Source: Flavobacterium defluvii
GTDB lineage: Bacteria; Bacteroidota; Bacteroidia; Flavobacteriales; Flavobacteriaceae
Length of the DNA stretch: 64,000 nt
Reading direction: 5' to 3'
Assembly (NCBI RefSeq): GCF_900129555.1
Contig: NZ_FQWC01000002.1
Span: 558,001 to 622,000 of the forward strand
Positions 33,657 through 43,494 of this stretch are shown piece by piece. Position numbers and translations under genes: made by a program. The notes under the pieces are model-generated. The model made no database searches and was not told the origin of the DNA. It worked only from the letters and a program-made list of their open reading frames with translations. Positions within the stretch are counted from its first letter, which is position 1; the number at the start of each line of letters is the position of its first letter.

Positions 33657-34601
33657 ATGTCAATAACGATAGGTGTCGATATAGGCGGCAGCCATATTAG
33701 CAGTGCGGCAATTCATAATGATGGATACAGAATAATTAAAAACACCTATTGCAGCGGATCTATTGATAGTCAGGCTTCCAAAGAAATTGTTTTAAAAAAA
33801 TGGGCAGATATTATCAATCAATCCATTCTCGCGGCGCATAATACAAATGAAGCCAGTAAAACCGATACAGTTGAAATAGCATTTTCAATGCCTGGTCCAT
33901 TTATATACAGTACAGGAGTTGCTATGTTTGAAGGAAATGAAAAATACGAATCCTTATATAATGTATCAATAGGAGATGAGCTTACAGAATATTTAATTGT
34001 TAAGAATGTAGAATTTCGGTTTTTAAATGATGCGTCTTGTTTTGGTATTGGCGGAGCGCTTAAGTTTACAAATGAATCTGTTTCAGCAAAAGTTATTGCC
34101 ATTACATTAGGAACAGGTTTTGGTGCGGCTTTTTTGGAAAATAATCTCCCGGTTACAAACGGAGAAAACATTCCCGAAAATGGATGCTTATGGGACAAGA
34201 AATTCAGGAACGATATTGCTGATAATTATTTTTCGACAAGATGGTTTGTCAATCAATATGAAAAAAGAACAGGAGAGAAATTAAAAGATGGAGTAAAGCA
34301 GCTGGCTGGTCTAAATAGTCACGAAGCTGGTAAAGTTTTTGAGGATTTTGCTTTTAATTTAAGCGAATTTCTAGCTCCTTATATACATGATTTTAAAGCT
34401 GATATGTTGATAATTGGAGGAAATATAGCCAAATGTAATCATTTGTTCCTGTCTGATTTAAACAAGAATTTTAAGCAAAAAGGAATAAATCTATATATAC
34501 AAATAGTTGAAAATACAGAGGAAACAGGAATTATTGGTGCTTCGTATCTTTTCAATGAAATATTCTGGGAGAAAATAAAGAATGATCTTCCACAATTTTA
34601 A
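33657..34601 (+). CDS. ROK-family sugar kinase-like protein
   Basis: The 314 residues start SITIGVDIGGSHISSAAI (phosphate loop 1) and carry ITLGTGFGAAFLENN as the sugar/ATP domain signature. ROK proteins phosphorylate glucose, mannose, fructose or N-acetyl sugars. The usual Cys-rich zinc site CxCGxxGCxE is not visible; only one Cys (NGCLWDKK) lies in the matching region. It is the first gene of the alpha-mannan-type locus and has a LacI-type operator in its promoter. A role as mannose or glucose kinase for imported sugars is likely. Confidence 0.85.
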   Translation: MSITIGVDIGGSHISSAAIHNDGYRIIKNTYCSGSIDSQASKEIVLKKWADIINQSILAAHNTNEASKTDTVEIAFSMPGPFIYSTGVAMFEGNEKYESLYNVSIGDELTEYLIVKNVEFRFLNDASCFGIGGALKFTNESVSAKVIAITLGTGFGAAFLENNLPVTNGENIPENGCLWDKKFRNDIADNYFSTRWFVNQYEKRTGEKLKDGVKQLAGLNSHEAGKVFEDFAFNLSEFLAPYIHDFKADMLIIGGNIAKCNHLFLSDLNKNFKQKGINLYIQIVENTEETGIIGASYLFNEIFWEKIKNDLPQF

Positions 34602-34673
34602 TTATTTAACGGGTTTAGAATTAATATATAAACTGTTATGTTAAACCGATTAAAAGACAATTATAACTTTTAC

Positions 34674-34681
34674 TATATTTG
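34674..34681 (+). promoter_or_regulatory. Probable -7 element of the LacI-family gene
   Basis: TATATTTG fits TANNTTTG, 34 bases before the regulator ATG. No CTAAAACGTTTTAG palindrome is present here, so the regulator does not appear to control itself through this motif. Confidence 0.5.
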
Positions 34682-34715
34682 AATTCAAATGACGATTTGG
34701 TTAAAATAATTTGAA

Positions 34716-35741
34716 ATGAAAAAAAAACCTGTTTCTATAAAACATATTGCAAGTGAGCTTAATATTTCTGTAACTACAGTATCATTTGTTTTAAACGGTA
34801 AAGCAAAAGAAAAGCATATTTCTAAAGAGCTTACTAAAAAAGTTTTAGATTATGCAAAATTAATGAATTACAGACCCAACCAAGTCGCACAAAGTCTTCG
34901 TACCGGCAAATCAAAATTATTGGTTTTTATGGTCGAAGATATCTCAAATAGTTTCTTCTCAAAACTTGCCCGCATTTTCGAAGACATTGCATATGATAAA
35001 GGATATAAGGTAATTTTTTGCAGTAATGAAAATAACGACGAAAAATCAAACGAACTTATTACCTTATTTAATTTTAGACAGGTAGACGGCTTTATTATTG
35101 TACCATCACCAGGGATTAAAGATACAATCGAAGAATTATTAAAAGATGGTGTTCCTGTTGTTCTTCTCGATAGATTTTTTGAAGAACTGGACTGCTGCAG
35201 TGTAGTTATTGATAATGCTCAGGCTTCTTTTGATGCAACACAGCATTTAATAGATAATAAATTTAAAAACATAGGTTTTATTACAACGGCTGTAAATCAG
35301 AGTCAGATGGGAGGACGATTGTCAGGTTATGAAGATGCTGTAAAAACAAATGGGTTAAAACCTCATACACTTCAAATTCCGTTTAATGAAATTATAAAAG
35401 GAAGAGGTAAAGCTTATATACATAATTTTTTAAACAATCATCCTGAACTAGATGCCCTATTCTTTGCTACCAATTATCTGGCACAAAGCGGATTGGAAGT
35501 TCTCAAAGAAAAAGATTCAAAATTGATACGAGATTTAGGAATAATAGCTTTTGATGACAATGATATGTTTAAAATATACGATCCTGCTATAACATCTGTA
35601 TCTCAGCCACTGGTTGAAATTAGTATTAAATTAATGGAACTTATGCTGCCGCTTTTAAAGAAAAAGGAGGGAAGTGAAATTCCTCAAAAAGTGGTATTAA
35701 AAACTGAATTATTGATACGTGAGTCTTCTATAATGAAATAA
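34716..35741 (+). CDS. LacI-family transcriptional regulator of the PUL
   Basis: The 341 residues begin with a LacI helix-turn-helix (ISIKHIASELNISVTTVSFV-type text, then YRPNQVAQSLRTGKS) and a periplasmic-binding-protein-like sensor (about 65-335). It most likely binds an intracellular sugar. The palindrome CTAAAACGTTTTAG near three promoters of this locus has the size and symmetry of a LacI operator; each lies next to, or inside, the -33/-7 spacer. This gene is the only LacI-type regulator in the window. The binding of this particular protein is therefore inferred. Confidence 0.9.
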   Translation: MKKKPVSIKHIASELNISVTTVSFVLNGKAKEKHISKELTKKVLDYAKLMNYRPNQVAQSLRTGKSKLLVFMVEDISNSFFSKLARIFEDIAYDKGYKVIFCSNENNDEKSNELITLFNFRQVDGFIIVPSPGIKDTIEELLKDGVPVVLLDRFFEELDCCSVVIDNAQASFDATQHLIDNKFKNIGFITTAVNQSQMGGRLSGYEDAVKTNGLKPHTLQIPFNEIIKGRGKAYIHNFLNNHPELDALFFATNYLAQSGLEVLKEKDSKLIRDLGIIAFDDNDMFKIYDPAITSVSQPLVEISIKLMELMLPLLKKKEGSEIPQKVVLKTELLIRESSIMK

Positions 35742-35789
35742 TATTTCTGCCCTTTCTTCATTAGCAGTCATAAAATTTAAAGCATAAAT

Positions 35790-35830
35790 AATCTGAGTTT
35801 CAACCGATTCGTTGATTCTCAGATTTTTTT
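35790..35830 (+). terminator. Intrinsic terminator after the LacI-family gene
   Basis: Arms at 35790-35804 and 35811-35825 pair at 13 of 15 positions with a 6-base loop and are followed by seven T residues. Confidence 0.85.
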
Positions 35831-36214
35831 GTGCCTTTTGCTTAATGAATTGCAGTTATAATTTTAGTTATTATGATCTAATGTTAGTTTTTCTATAATT
35901 TCCTTTAACAGTTATTATAATGTTTTCGTTATTTTTTATTGAAGATTATTTATTTTTTCCTCTAAAATAAATTCAAAGTTTATAAAATTAACAATAAAAT
36001 TATATTTAGTAAAAAAAGTTTTTTTATACTAAAACGTTTTAGTATGTTTGTTTAGTTGATAACTTTAACATAGTATTTAGATTTTTCATAATTGAAAGAT
36101 GCCGGACCTTTTGATTCAAAAATTAAATACTGCCAACCACCGGAAAACTTTTTTAAACTGATTTCTGAGTTATTGTTATCAATGTAGTGTAACTAACTAA
36201 CCAAATTTTTCAAC
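35831..36214. other. Control region upstream of the first susC gene
   Basis: This AT-rich stretch contains the second operator/promoter (listed separately) and a leader of about 160 bases to the ATG. No other structure was recognised. Confidence 0.5.
36018..36050 (+). promoter_or_regulatory. Promoter with LacI-type operator, copy 2 (susC operon)
   Basis: CTAAAACGTTTTAG at 36029-36042 lies in an 18-bp perfect palindrome (36027-36044) and overlaps the -7 element TATGTTTG at 36043-36050. The -33 region is T-rich rather than a clean TTTG. It probably represses the susC/D/E/glycosidase operon. Confidence 0.72.
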
Positions 36215-39200
36215 ATGAAATTATTAAACTGCAGGAAGAAAAGAATGCGCGGTTTGCATTTCTTTCTCACAATTCTTCTAGTTTGCGGCGGGTATGAGTA
36301 TGCCGCCGCCCAAAACCAAACGACCCAGGTTACTGGAGTTGTCACTTCAATATCCGACAATTTATCTCTTCCTGGTGCTTCGATAGTAGACACGAGCGAT
36401 CCCAGAAATGCGGTAAATGCAGATTTTGACGGACGTTATACAATCAAATTAAAAAATGGTACTGGTTCTTTGAAGTTTATTATGATGGGCTACAAACCAG
36501 TCGAAGTAAAAGTAAACAATAGAAGTATTATTAATGTAGCTATGGATCTGGATGTTTCGGCACTGGATGAAGTAGTTGTAGTAGGGTACGGAACTCAAAA
36601 GAAAAGAAAAGTTGTAGGTGCCGTCGATCAGGTTAATAACGAAGCTTTTAAAGGAAGACCAAGTGTTAATACGACACTGGCATTACAAGGAAAAGCTCCC
36701 AGCTTAACTATTCAGCAGACCAATTCTGAGCCTGGAGCAGGAGTAAACCTTAATATTAGAGGTATTAGTACCTTAGGAAATAATAGTCCGCTTATAGTGA
36801 TAGACGGTATAGTAGGCGGCGACATTAATGCATTAAATCCGGCAGATATCGATAGTGTAACGGTATTAAAAGATGCAGGTAGTGCCGCAATATACGGTTC
36901 GAGAGCCAGTAACGGAGTAGTTCTTATTACCACTAAAAAAGGAAGTAAAAGTAAGCCTATGTCTATTCAGTACAGCAGTCTTACAGGATTTAATACTCCA
37001 AAATTCTTTACTCAGCCTGTGCATGGTTATGAAAATGCCATGCTTAGAAATGAGGCAGCATTTAATTCTGGCGAAACAACAGCTGTATTTACAGCCGCAA
37101 AAATTGCTGAATTAAAAGCGAATGGCGATACAGAATGGTTTGCAAAAGAAATTGTAAAACCAGCGTTGCAACTGAACCAAAACCTTTCTATTTCTGGCGG
37201 AAGCGAAAATTCAACTTATTTAGTGTCTTTTGGATATTTAGATCACGAAAGTAATTTTGTTGGACCTAAAAAGGGAATGGAGCGTTACAATTTCAGAATT
37301 AACCTTACAAACGAATATGGTAAATTCAAATTAACATCAAACATTGCGTATTCAAAACAGCTAATCAACGATCATTCGTCAAGCACAAGTACTTTAATGG
37401 TAGATGCTTTCAGGGTTCCGTTATATTACAGACAAAAAGATGAAAACGGAAATTACCTGACAAATGATGTTTTACAGCAATTTAATTCATTAGGTATATT
37501 AGAGCAGGGAGGCTTTAGAAAATATGATAATGACGATATTTTCGGGTCTTTTAACGCAGAGTACAAAATAACCAATGCTTTAAAAGTTAAAGGTGTATTT
37601 GGAGGACGTTTATGGGCAGGTAACTTGTACAGCCGTGTTAAAATGGTGAACTTTTTTCCGCAAGGTGTTTATGGCGCAGACCGAGATGCCAGAGATGAAG
37701 CCCAAAAAAGCCTTGATTTAAATACTCAGTTTATGCTGGAATACACTAAAGCTTTTGGGAATCATAATGTTGGTGCTTTAGTTGGGGTTTCAAATGAAAA
37801 TCATTCAGAACGCCGCACGGGTATTTATAAAAAATATACAGATCCCGATTTGGGAACGCCAACAAGCGAAACTGTAATTGGTGAGGATTCTTATAATTCA
37901 AACGGAACAGATCCTAATGGAAATCCTGCTTCTTTCAAAAACAGTCTTAATTCACTTTTCGGACGTTTATCTTACGATTATAATGATAAATATTTTGCAG
38001 AATTCAGTTTTAGATACGATGGTTCATCAAAATTTAGAGATGAAGTAAGATGGGGATTTTTTCCATCGGCAACAGTTGGTTATGCTTTAACTAAAGAAAA
38101 GTTTATGGAAAGCTACAGCAACAATGTCGGAAACATTAAACTACGTTCTTCATACGGAATTTTAGGAAATCAAAATGTTGGTAATTACCAGTATCAGACA
38201 ACATATTTTACTTTCCAGAATGCGTATGGATTTAATAATTCAGGAGTAAGCGGTACAGGTTATAATTTTGCAAATCCTGATATTCAGTGGGAAAGAGCAG
38301 CAACTTTTAATGCAGGACTTGATGCCGATTTCTTTAAAGGGGCATTATCTTTTTCATTCGACTTTTTTGACAAAGTAACATCAGATATTTTGGTGCCGCC
38401 ACAGGTTCCGGGTGTTTACGGAACAGATCTTCCGGACTTTAACGCGGGTAAAGTTGGAAACAGAGGATGGGAAATTAGCGCTACATACAGACATAAAGGA
38501 AAATCGCTTAACCAAAGTGTTACAGTTAATTTTGGTGATTCTAAAAATAAAGTACTTGATTTCAACGGACAAGAAAGACTTACAGGTGTTGAAGAACTTC
38601 AGGTTATTCTTAGAGAAGGACTTCCGTTTAATTCTTATGTTGGTTTAAAAAGAGACGGATATTTTCAGAATGTAGAAGAAATTCAAGGTGCAGCAGTTCC
38701 TGCGGGAATTACAGTACAGCCTGGTGATAATAGATATGTAGACGTTAACAAAGATGGAAAAATTGATGATAATGATAAATTCATTTTCGGAAATCCATTT
38801 CCAAGATACACTTTCGGACTTACTTACAATGTAGATTATAAAAATTTCGATTTAAGCATCTTTTTGCAAGGCGTAGGAAAAAGAACCATGATGATTAGAG
38901 GTGAACTTGTAGAACCATTTCACTACAATTATGGTATGACAATGTACACACATCAGCTGGATTACTGGACTCCGCAAAATCCAGATGCAAGATATCCTAG
39001 ACTGGCAAACAACGGAACACAATCTAATACAAATAATTTTAGAAGAGGATCAGATATGTATTTGTATGATGGTGCTTACGCTAGACTTAAAAATGTACAA
39101 TTAGGGTATACATTACCAGATGATACGGCCGAAAAATTAGGAATGAGCAATTTCCGAATTTATGTTTCAGGTCAAAACCTTTTTACATTATCAAAAGTAA

Positions 39201-39319
39201 AATTTGTTGATCCGGAGCTTTCGGAATTTAACAACAGTATGTCAACATCGGGGGCAAACAGCGGAAGAGCATACCCTACGCAGGTTTATTATGGAATGGG
39301 ACTTGATATTAGCTTCTAA
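36215..39319 (+). CDS. susC: SusC/RagA-type TonB-dependent outer-membrane receptor
   Basis: A 1034-residue outer-membrane importer with a signal peptide (ending YAAAQ), a carboxypeptidase-regulatory-like domain (VTGVVTSISDNLSLPGASI), the TonB-box-like region EVVVVGYGTQKK, a plug with IRGISTLGNNSPLIVIDG and a 22-strand barrel ending in MGLDISF. It imports oligosaccharides with the lipoprotein SusD, whose gene follows 11 bases later. A LacI-type operator lies in its promoter. Specificity is inferred from the neighbouring glycosidases, which suggest mannan-type glycans. Confidence 0.96.
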   Translation: MKLLNCRKKRMRGLHFFLTILLVCGGYEYAAAQNQTTQVTGVVTSISDNLSLPGASIVDTSDPRNAVNADFDGRYTIKLKNGTGSLKFIMMGYKPVEVKVNNRSIINVAMDLDVSALDEVVVVGYGTQKKRKVVGAVDQVNNEAFKGRPSVNTTLALQGKAPSLTIQQTNSEPGAGVNLNIRGISTLGNNSPLIVIDGIVGGDINALNPADIDSVTVLKDAGSAAIYGSRASNGVVLITTKKGSKSKPMSIQYSSLTGFNTPKFFTQPVHGYENAMLRNEAAFNSGETTAVFTAAKIAELKANGDTEWFAKEIVKPALQLNQNLSISGGSENSTYLVSFGYLDHESNFVGPKKGMERYNFRINLTNEYGKFKLTSNIAYSKQLINDHSSSTSTLMVDAFRVPLYYRQKDENGNYLTNDVLQQFNSLGILEQGGFRKYDNDDIFGSFNAEYKITNALKVKGVFGGRLWAGNLYSRVKMVNFFPQGVYGADRDARDEAQKSLDLNTQFMLEYTKAFGNHNVGALVGVSNENHSERRTGIYKKYTDPDLGTPTSETVIGEDSYNSNGTDPNGNPASFKNSLNSLFGRLSYDYNDKYFAEFSFRYDGSSKFRDEVRWGFFPSATVGYALTKEKFMESYSNNVGNIKLRSSYGILGNQNVGNYQYQTTYFTFQNAYGFNNSGVSGTGYNFANPDIQWERAATFNAGLDADFFKGALSFSFDFFDKVTSDILVPPQVPGVYGTDLPDFNAGKVGNRGWEISATYRHKGKSLNQSVTVNFGDSKNKVLDFNGQERLTGVEELQVILREGLPFNSYVGLKRDGYFQNVEEIQGAAVPAGITVQPGDNRYVDVNKDGKIDDNDKFIFGNPFPRYTFGLTYNVDYKNFDLSIFLQGVGKRTMMIRGELVEPFHYNYGMTMYTHQLDYWTPQNPDARYPRLANNGTQSNTNNFRRGSDMYLYDGAYARLKNVQLGYTLPDDTAEKLGMSNFRIYVSGQNLFTLSKVKFVDPELSEFNNSMSTSGANSGRAYPTQVYYGMGLDISF

Positions 39320-39330
39320 AAAAAATCAAA

Positions 39331-40953
39331 ATGAAAAATATATTTAAACATATAAAATTTATACCAGTTTTGTTTTTGCTGCTGGCAAGCTGCGAAGACC
39401 TGGATCAGGCTCCGGAGAATCAGTTTACAGATTCTACCTACTGGACAAGCACAGATAAAGCACAGACTTTTCTAAATACAGCCTATTCGCAAATGCAGAA
39501 AAGTCAGTATTTCTTTTACAACGAAGCATTGTCTGATAATGCATATAACGGAAGAGGAGATAATGCCGGTGCTGCATCAATTGCAGCAGGAATTTACGAC
39601 CCTTCTTTAGGCCGAATCAAAGAAGAATGGAACGATCGATATGCAGGAATAAAAACCTGTAACCTTATTTTAGAAAATATTGACCGTGTGCCAAATGCAG
39701 ATCCTGCAGTAATTGCAAGAATGAAAGCAGAAGCCCGCTTTTTACGAGCATTTCAGCATTTTCAGTTAACAACCTGGTTTGGAGATATTCCGCTTTTAGA
39801 AAAAGATCCTTCTTTGCAGGAAGCTACAAGTATCAGCAGAACTTCTCATGCAGATGTAGTTCAGTTTATATTGAATGAATTGGATGCTGTAATTCCGGTT
39901 CTTCTAAAAAATACCCAGTACGCTGCTGCAGATAGAGGTAAAGTAACCTCGGGCGCAGCTGCTGCATTAAAAGCAAGAGTTTTATTATATGAAGGAAGAT
40001 GGGCAGAAGTGGTACAGGTTACAGAGCAGCTGATGGCCTCAGCTTATGGATCATACAGCTTATTTCCATCTTATGAAGGACTTTTTCAAACACAAAACGA
40101 ATATAGCAGTGAAGACATCCTAAGCCTTCAATATGTACCACAATTTAGAATGTGGGGCGAATTTTTTGACATGGCACCGCTTTCTGCAGGAGCAAGATTA
40201 AACGCACTGGCTCCTACACAGGAATTAGTAGACAGTTATTTAATGTTAAACGGAAAAAGAATTAACGAATCTGGATCTGGATACAATGAAAACAATCCTT
40301 ACGTTAACAGAGATCCAAGACTTACGGCCACAGTAGTTTATGATCAGTACAACTGGAAAGAAGCAGACGGAAGCACACGTATTATTTCAATAAAACCGGG
40401 ATCTTCAACAGGAAGTGCGGCAGATGAATATGTACAAGGATCTTCTGCAACACCTACAGGTTACTATACCAGAAAATATTATGATACTCAGCATTTAACC
40501 TCTTTACAGTCAGGTTTAAATTTAATGCTGATTCGATATGCAGATGTATTATTAATGTATGCAGAAGCCAAAAACGAACTTAACCAAATGACCAGTGCAG
40601 TTTGGGACCAGACGATAAGACCAATAAGAGTTCGGGCAGGTTTTACAGATGCTTCAGCGCTGGCTTTTGACAATACTTTAGGACAAGCCGGACTTAAAGA
40701 AGTAATACGAAATGAGCGCCGTACAGAATTTGGTATGGAAGGCTTAAGAATATTTGATATTAGAAGATGGAAAATAGCCGAAAATGTCCTGAATGGTTAT
40801 GCACACGGAGCAAAATTTGGTATCTCATCTGTAGATAATGGTTACCTGAGAGTAAACTTAAGAACTTTTGATCCGGATAAACATTACTTATGGCCAATAC
40901 CAAGAGATGAACGTTTGATTAACACCAATTTATCTCAAAATCCAAACTGGTAA
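39331..40953 (+). CDS. susD: SusD/RagB-type surface glycan-binding lipoprotein
   Basis: The 540 residues have a lipobox ending LLLASC (Cys21). The SusD-specific tetratricopeptide-like core follows, with FLNTAYSQMQ, ARFLRAFQHFQLTTWFGDIPL, and the C-terminal RNERRTEFGMEGLRIFDIRRWK and LWPIPRDERLINTNLSQNPNW. It binds oligosaccharides on the cell surface and hands them to the upstream receptor. The 11-base spacing to susC indicates one operon. Confidence 0.96.
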   Translation: MKNIFKHIKFIPVLFLLLASCEDLDQAPENQFTDSTYWTSTDKAQTFLNTAYSQMQKSQYFFYNEALSDNAYNGRGDNAGAASIAAGIYDPSLGRIKEEWNDRYAGIKTCNLILENIDRVPNADPAVIARMKAEARFLRAFQHFQLTTWFGDIPLLEKDPSLQEATSISRTSHADVVQFILNELDAVIPVLLKNTQYAAADRGKVTSGAAAALKARVLLYEGRWAEVVQVTEQLMASAYGSYSLFPSYEGLFQTQNEYSSEDILSLQYVPQFRMWGEFFDMAPLSAGARLNALAPTQELVDSYLMLNGKRINESGSGYNENNPYVNRDPRLTATVVYDQYNWKEADGSTRIISIKPGSSTGSAADEYVQGSSATPTGYYTRKYYDTQHLTSLQSGLNLMLIRYADVLLMYAEAKNELNQMTSAVWDQTIRPIRVRAGFTDASALAFDNTLGQAGLKEVIRNERRTEFGMEGLRIFDIRRWKIAENVLNGYAHGAKFGISSVDNGYLRVNLRTFDPDKHYLWPIPRDERLINTNLSQNPNW

Positions 40954-40979
40954 AACTAACTAACCTAAAAATAAAAAAC

Positions 40980-42104
40980 ATGAAAAGTTTATATTCAACA
41001 ATAATATTAATACTATGTGCAGTATGTATTGTAAGCTGCGACAATGACGAAATGAGTCATACCAATGTGAGTGCTGTAAATGCACTTTATGCTCCGGCAA
41101 ACAACAAATTTTATGATCTTGGAGCTCAAAGTTCTGCAGTTTTCGAATGGGAAGGTGCAAAAGCAGAAGATAATGGAGCAGTGCTTTATGATGTGGTTTT
41201 TGACCGAGAAAACGGAGATTTTTCTAAACCTATTTATGTAGTTCCTTCTGATGGAAACGGATTTCAGAAAACATTAAATCTTTCTTTTACAGAATTAAAC
41301 AAAATTGCCGCTTTAGCAGGAATAGAAGCAGAAACAATTGGAAAATTAAAGTGGACTGTTTATTCTTCAAAAGGTATAAATGTGCAAAAGTCGACAGTTT
41401 CAAATATCATTGAAGTACAAAGACCAGGCGGATTCCCAACTCCGGACCAGTTATTTATTACAGGAACCGGATCAGAAAATGGAGAAACAGTTTCTGCAGC
41501 ACAGGCTTTCAAAAAAATTGGTGCTACAACATTTGAAATTTATACAAAACTAAGTGCAGGTAATTACAAGTTTATCACCAGAAAAAATGGTACGCCTGAG
41601 GTTTTCTATATTGCCGATAATAAATTGAAACAAGATGGGGCAGCAACTTTTGCAGGTGATGCTAAAGTGTACAGAATTAAAGTTGATTTCAGCGATGGTT
41701 CAACAACAATGACAGAAATCAAAAAAATAGAATTGTGGTTCCCGCCTTTAAGTTCATACCTTTTTGAATATACCTATTCAGGCGGAGGAATCTGGAAAGC
41801 GGCTAACAAAGCGATAAGTTTTAAACAAGAATCATGGGGTAGAGATGAGCGTTACAAATTCAAATTTACAGTAGTAAACGGAGCTAGTACAAGCGAAGAA
41901 TGGTACGGAAGCATCAACGGAGACAACAGCAGGCCAGATGGAGCAAACGTTGCAGCATCTTATTGGTACATGGTTCCTGTTACGAGTGATTTCTGGAACA
42001 ACTGTTTCAAATTTGCTTCTGCAGTAGATAACAAAAATGTAAATGCAGAAATCAATTTTAGCGCCGCTTCACCAGCCTACACTCACAGTTTTACAGTTTT
42101 ATAA
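40980..42104 (+). CDS. SusE/SusF-like surface lipoprotein
   Basis: A 374-residue lipoprotein (lipobox CAVCIVSC). An N-terminal SusE-type beta-sandwich contains NALYAPANNKFYDLG and SSAVFEWEGAKAEDNG, and two further beta domains follow, with LFITGTGSENGETV and tyrosine/tryptophan-rich strands (VNGASTSEEWYGSING). Such proteins bind starch or other glycans at the surface. It follows susD by 26 bases in the same operon, as the third member of the uptake complex. Confidence 0.88.
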   Translation: MKSLYSTIILILCAVCIVSCDNDEMSHTNVSAVNALYAPANNKFYDLGAQSSAVFEWEGAKAEDNGAVLYDVVFDRENGDFSKPIYVVPSDGNGFQKTLNLSFTELNKIAALAGIEAETIGKLKWTVYSSKGINVQKSTVSNIIEVQRPGGFPTPDQLFITGTGSENGETVSAAQAFKKIGATTFEIYTKLSAGNYKFITRKNGTPEVFYIADNKLKQDGAATFAGDAKVYRIKVDFSDGSTTMTEIKKIELWFPPLSSYLFEYTYSGGGIWKAANKAISFKQESWGRDERYKFKFTVVNGASTSEEWYGSINGDNSRPDGANVAASYWYMVPVTSDFWNNCFKFASAVDNKNVNAEINFSAASPAYTHSFTVL

Positions 42105-42113
42105 ATAATCTAT

Positions 42114-42146
42114 AACGTCTCTTGGAGATGTTCTTTAAGAGACGTT
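42114..42146 (+). terminator. Hairpin inside the PUL between susE-like and GH76 genes
   Basis: A 10-bp perfect stem (AACGTCTCTT at 42114-42123 with its complement at 42137-42146) has a 13-base loop and a T/A tail. It may attenuate or partly terminate transcription, or stabilise the upstream mRNA. Confidence 0.6.
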
Positions 42147-42162
42147 TATTAAATAAAATATT

Positions 42163-43347
42163 ATGAAAAAATTATTTTCAACACGATATTATGTCACATT
42201 GTTGTGCGTGGCAGGATTAGGATTGTTTAACATCTCCTGCGATGACGAAGCCATTCCGCTGCGTGACCCAAATACAGGAACCGCACCAGAATTTAAATAC
42301 ACATGGGCGCAGACTGCCGACTCTTTACAGCTTTCAACATATAATAATTATTTAGGTTCAAATGGCACATTTGTAGAGAACAATACCGGAAAAAGTACAT
42401 TTAATTATTGGCCAAATGCTCACGTTTTAGATGTTTTAGTCGACGGATTTTTGAGAACCGGAAATGATAACTACAAAACTAAAATGAAAGCACTGGTTCA
42501 GGGAATCAAAGTTAAAAACGGAAATACTTATAATAACGTTTTTAATGATGATATGCTTTGGCTTGCTAATGCGTGCCTTCGTGCTTATGATGCAACAAAA
42601 GATCAGGAATATAAAGATGTTGCCGACTTTTTATGGGAAAGAATTAAATTGAGCTGGAGTGATAATGTTTTTGGCGGCGGTATAACATGGAAACAAGATA
42701 CACCAAGACAAAAAAATGCTGTATCAAACGCGCCTGCTGTAATTCTTGCGATGAGACTTTATGCAATAGACAACGATCCGGATGATTTAGCCTGGGCAAA
42801 GAAAATTTATGCCTGGCAGAAAAATAATCTTGTAGATCCGGTTTCTGGAGCTGTTTGGGATAACATTTCAGAAACAAATGGAGTAGTTACAACCAATAAA
42901 GACTGGGTTTTTACCTATAATATGGGAACATGGATTGGCGCTGGTTTAAGATTGTACAAAGTTACAAACGACCAAACTTATCTTGATGATGCTGTCAAAT
43001 CCGGAAGAACAGTTTTAACCAGTCCGAAATTAGTTTCAGAAGGACTTCTTAGAGATGAAGGTCAGGGTGACGGCGGTTTGTTTAAAGGTATTTTAGTACG
43101 CTATTTTACAGAATTGACAGAGCAGCCAACCATCAATTCTACTGATGCTGAAAAATTTGCTGCTTTCCTGAAATTTAATGCAGAGACATTTTATAAAAAA
43201 GGAATATTAAGACCAACTATGCTTTCTGGCAATAACTGGAAAACAGCACCTTCTGCTGGTGCAAATGTAGATCTTACAACACAGTTAAGCGGAGTTATGC
43301 TAATAGAAGCAGCGGCAAAGCTGGATAAAGACGGATTTTTTGATTAA
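42163..43347 (+). CDS. GH76 endo-alpha-1,6-mannanase-like lipoprotein
   Basis: The 394 residues carry a lipobox (FNISC, Cys26) and a GH76 domain. The paired catalytic aspartates are visible as Asp129-Asp130 in NVFNDDMLWLANA, and WNDNVFGGGITW-type text (SDNVFGGGITWKQDTPRQK) fits the family. GH76 enzymes cut the alpha-1,6-mannose backbone of yeast mannan. The lipid anchor suggests surface or periplasmic action. Downstream GH125 and GH92 genes complete a mannan-degrading set. It is separated from susE by a hairpin. Confidence 0.9.
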   Translation: MKKLFSTRYYVTLLCVAGLGLFNISCDDEAIPLRDPNTGTAPEFKYTWAQTADSLQLSTYNNYLGSNGTFVENNTGKSTFNYWPNAHVLDVLVDGFLRTGNDNYKTKMKALVQGIKVKNGNTYNNVFNDDMLWLANACLRAYDATKDQEYKDVADFLWERIKLSWSDNVFGGGITWKQDTPRQKNAVSNAPAVILAMRLYAIDNDPDDLAWAKKIYAWQKNNLVDPVSGAVWDNISETNGVVTTNKDWVFTYNMGTWIGAGLRLYKVTNDQTYLDDAVKSGRTVLTSPKLVSEGLLRDEGQGDGGLFKGILVRYFTELTEQPTINSTDAEKFAAFLKFNAETFYKKGILRPTMLSGNNWKTAPSAGANVDLTTQLSGVMLIEAAAKLDKDGFFD

Positions 43348-43383
43348 TAAGTTTAAGTAGTTTGTTTAGTAATTTTTGTAATG

Positions 43384-43413
43384 CCTGAAGGAAATCAAAA
43401 TCCTTCAGGTTTT
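43384..43413 (+). terminator. Terminator-like hairpin between GH76 and GH2 genes
   Basis: A 9-bp perfect stem (CCTGAAGGA at 43384-43392 and complement at 43401-43409) with an 8-base loop is followed by TTTT. An upstream in-frame ATG for the GH2 gene lies just before it (43381), which argues against that start. Confidence 0.7.
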
Positions 43414-43494
43414 ATATATCTACAATCTGCAATTATTTTAACTGCAGGTAAACAATGCTATCAAAAAACAATTTCCAGAATTAGAAAAAATACA

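Noticed and set aside
33818-34198. Antisense ORF in the ROK kinase gene
   Set aside because: It is a shadow of the coding strand, with no family match or upstream signals.
43381-43494. Upstream start for the GH2 gene
   Set aside because: The ATG sits directly at a terminator-like hairpin, and the internal ATG at 43495 gives a proper signal peptide.
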